7,854 nt of DNA from Nitrosomonadales bacterium (lineage in GTDB: Bacteria; Pseudomonadota; Gammaproteobacteria; Burkholderiales; Gallionellaceae): positions 1 to 7,854 of the forward strand of contig JACREA010000213.1 of the NCBI GenBank assembly GCA_016218465.1. Reading direction: 5' to 3'. The position numbers were made by a program, and so were the translations under genes. Shown one piece after another: positions 6,659 through 7,854 of the stretch. Every line of letters begins with the position of its first letter. Positions within the stretch are counted from its first letter, which is position 1. Below the pieces are notes generated by a model that did not search any database, was not told where the DNA came from, and was given only the letters and a program-made list of their open reading frames with translations.

Positions 6659-6805
6659 ATGGCAAGATTCAACTTCGTAAGAAAATGTGAAGCCACTGTC
6701 GAATCTACCAGGAAGATTTGTGAAGACAGGGCTGCTGACAAGCGGCTCATGGGAGAAGCAAAAGACACCTTCATCAAGAGATGCACGATTGCCGAGTCTA
6801 ATTAA
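6659..6805 (+). CDS. Small Cys-containing ORF resembling a PsiF repeat
   Basis: A 48-residue ORF beginning MARFNFVRKCEA and ending TAA at 6803-6805. Residues 20-42 follow the spacing of the PsiF repeat, C-x4-A-x2-K-x-L-x-G-x-A-x3-F-x3-C, with Cys21, Lys28, Leu30, Gly32, Phe38 and Cys42. Two more cysteine-type features, Cys10 and the charged helix after it, hint at a second half-repeat. PsiF-family proteins are usually about 100 residues and secreted. This one has no signal peptide, and an in-frame stop (6650-6652) closes the frame 6 bases upstream of the ATG. No good ribosome binding site is seen. It may be a small cytoplasmic relative, a decayed remnant, or the tail of the kinase transcript. 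It is too short to be certain it is expressed. Confidence 0.5.
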   Translation: MARFNFVRKCEATVESTRKICEDRAADKRLMGEAKDTFIKRCTIAESN

Positions 6806-6818
6806 TATTCAACCATCA

Positions 6819-6844
6819 GGCCAAGGGTAATGTCGCCCTTGGTC
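6819..6844 (+). terminator. Hairpin downstream of the PsiF-like ORF, possible terminator
   Basis: GGCCAAGGG (6819-6827) pairs with CCCTTGGTC (6836-6844) to give a 9-bp stem with one G-T pair and an 8-base loop, 13 bases after the small ORF's stop. The position suits the end of the kinase operon. There is no run of T on either side, so classic intrinsic termination is not supported. The remaining 117 bases up to the next ATG show no recognisable promoter. Confidence 0.4.
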
Positions 6845-6961
6845 ATTCACACTTAATAACACTGCGCCCCGCCTTGTTGTGTATTACCTGGCGCGTTCAA
6901 AATCAGATGCGACATTCCTGTCGATTATTTCGGAAGCCTCAATAATTGAACAGCCATACAC

Positions 6962-7342
6962 ATGATCCTGGCTGATCTTATTCTCGTCATACATGCATTG
7001 TTCGTGGCGTTTGTCATTCTGGGACTGGCTGCGATTCTGCCTGGAAAATATTGGCGTTGGGGCTGGGTCAGGAACTGGCGGTTCAGGGTTTCCCACCTGC
7101 TGGCAATTGGATTTGTAATAGCGGAATCATGGCTGGGCTTGATATGCCCATTAACCGAGTGGGAAAGCCAGTTAAGGCAAGCAACGGGCGGCAGTACCTA
7201 TCCAAGTCCCTTTATCCAGCACTGGCTGCATGAAATTCTATTTTATGATTTTGCCCCTTGGGTTTTTTCAGTTGCATACACGGCATTTGGAATCCTGGTG
7301 TTGATCGCCTGGCTGCTAGTGCCGCCTGGCGATGAAACATAA
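6962..7342 (+). CDS. DUF2784 family membrane protein
   Basis: A 126-residue inner-membrane protein of unknown function. It has a hydrophobic helix at about 3-26 (LADLILVIHALFVAFVILG), a second at about 43-62, and a third at about 97-120. The conserved DUF2784 features are visible: the N-terminal LADxxLxxHxxFV pattern with His11, the ICPLTEWE motif (61-68) after the second helix, and the FIQHWLHEILF stretch (84-94). Full length for the family. The ATG at 6962 has no strong ribosome binding site, but no upstream in-frame start gives a better N-terminus. It stands alone on the plus strand and converges with the HTH gene, so the context does not suggest a role. The family call is from motif recognition. 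Confidence 0.88.
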   Translation: MILADLILVIHALFVAFVILGLAAILPGKYWRWGWVRNWRFRVSHLLAIGFVIAESWLGLICPLTEWESQLRQATGGSTYPSPFIQHWLHEILFYDFAPWVFSVAYTAFGILVLIAWLLVPPGDET

Positions 7343-7345
7343 AAT

Positions 7346-7366
7346 AGGGTATTGCGCTTCTACCCT
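7346..7366. terminator. Small hairpin between convergent genes
   Basis: AGGGTA (7346-7351) pairs with TACCCT (7361-7366), a 6-bp stem with a 9-base loop in the 46-base gap between the converging DUF2784 and HTH genes. The location suits a shared terminator, but the stem is short and no T-tract follows on the plus strand. On the minus strand the next bases (ATTTTATG) are modestly T-rich. Confidence 0.3.
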
Positions 7367-7388
7367 GCCGGATTGGGGCGTTTCAATT

Positions 7389-7640
7389 TCAGTGATTTGC
7401 ATGGTTGGTCCCGTCCTCTTCATCCATAAATTCGCAATATGACTCCCAGTCAGCCCACATCTGAAGCGCTTTTTGCCTTGGATATCTTCGGCGTGTTTCG
7501 CCTGGAAGGTTGTGCGGTTCCGATGGCGGAATTGCGCCAAGCTTTTCGTACGCCAGCACTTCCGCTTCAGAAATACTGAGGAGGGAAGCCAGCTCGTCGA
7601 TGTAGACATGCGTCTTGTGTGATATATCGTGCGCGTTCAC
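7389..7640 (-). CDS. Small MerR-like helix-turn-helix protein
   Basis: An 83-residue protein from GTG (7640-7638), beginning MNAHDISHKTHVYIDELASL. The frame is open further upstream, but that part runs through the tRNA-Ser gene (an artefact translation), so the start must lie downstream of 7715. The GTG is favoured because AAGG sits 7 bases before it. Residues about 13-53 resemble the MerR-type DNA-binding head: YIDELASLLSISEAEVLAYE as the helix-turn-helix, then KLGAIPPS and a wing ending in RRRYP. The C-terminal 25 residues are Trp/acid-rich (MWADWESYCEFMDEEDG), with no effector domain or dimerising coiled coil. It could be a small regulator, an excisionase-like protein or an HTH remnant. 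It probably reads through from the tRNA promoter 5' of it. Confidence 0.72.
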   Translation of the reverse strand: MNAHDISHKTHVYIDELASLLSISEAEVLAYEKLGAIPPSEPHNLPGETRRRYPRQKALQMWADWESYCEFMDEEDGTNHANH

Positions 7641-7647
7641 AGCAACG

Positions 7648-7651
7648 CCTT
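7648..7651 (-). promoter_or_regulatory. Ribosome binding site of the HTH gene
   Basis: The reverse strand has AAGG 7 bases before the GTG start at 7640. It supports this start over any codon nearer the tRNA. Confidence 0.5.
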
Positions 7652-7714
7652 GGCACAGGATTTCATATTTAAACGGGTTTCGCGTAAGTCTTTGAACATG
7701 GCAAAACAATGCGT

Positions 7715-7805
<91 letters not shown>

Positions 7806-7832
7806 CGAATGGATCACCAAGCAGCGGCGCGC

Positions 7833-7838
7833 ATTCTA
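7833..7838 (-). promoter_or_regulatory. Probable -10 box of the tRNA-Ser promoter
   Basis: The reverse strand reads TAGAAT (5 of 6 to consensus), followed by a very GC-rich discriminator (GCGCGCC), as is typical of stable-RNA promoters under stringent control. The expected start is near 7826, about 20 bases before the mature tRNA 5' end. The -35 box would fall outside the window, so it cannot be checked. Confidence 0.5.
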
Positions 7839-7854
7839 CCAACAACTTTTAATC

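Noticed and set aside
6962..7096. Minus-strand ORF over the DUF2784 start (6884-7096)
   Set aside because: Overlaps the well-supported DUF2784 gene and has no recognisable features.

Overview
The window is about 7.9 kb of chromosomal-looking DNA with moderate to slightly high GC. CarA/CarB, the helical-sensor histidine kinase and the kinase/receiver protein all read like betaproteobacterial proteins. My best guess is the Gallionellaceae/Nitrosomonadales group. This rests on remembered protein style, not on a search.

Left part (1-2710, minus strand): the pyrimidine/arginine operon carA-carB. carA starts from a GTG with a good ribosome binding site, behind a clear sigma70-like promoter and a strong leader hairpin. 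carB runs off the left edge, so only its first 431 residues are present. Two different inverted-repeat elements sit in the operon. One fills the carA-carB gap. The other lies inside carA, where it is read in frame and lengthens the linker between the two CarA domains.

Middle part (2860-6615, plus strand, divergent from carA): a two-gene signalling unit. The first gene encodes a membrane histidine kinase with an all-helical extracytoplasmic sensor region. Nine bases later comes a soluble Hanks-type Ser/Thr kinase fused to two receiver domains, the second of them degenerate. The likely flow is sensor, then His-Asp phosphotransfer to the receiver(s), then control of Ser/Thr kinase activity. This is the most interesting system in the window.

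Right part (6616-7854): a short PsiF-repeat-like ORF with a hairpin behind it, then a DUF2784 membrane protein gene on the plus strand. Converging on it from the right edge are tRNA-Ser(CGA), with its own promoter -10 box, and a small MerR-like helix-turn-helix protein gene just downstream of the tRNA on the same strand. No transposase, CRISPR array or rRNA is visible.
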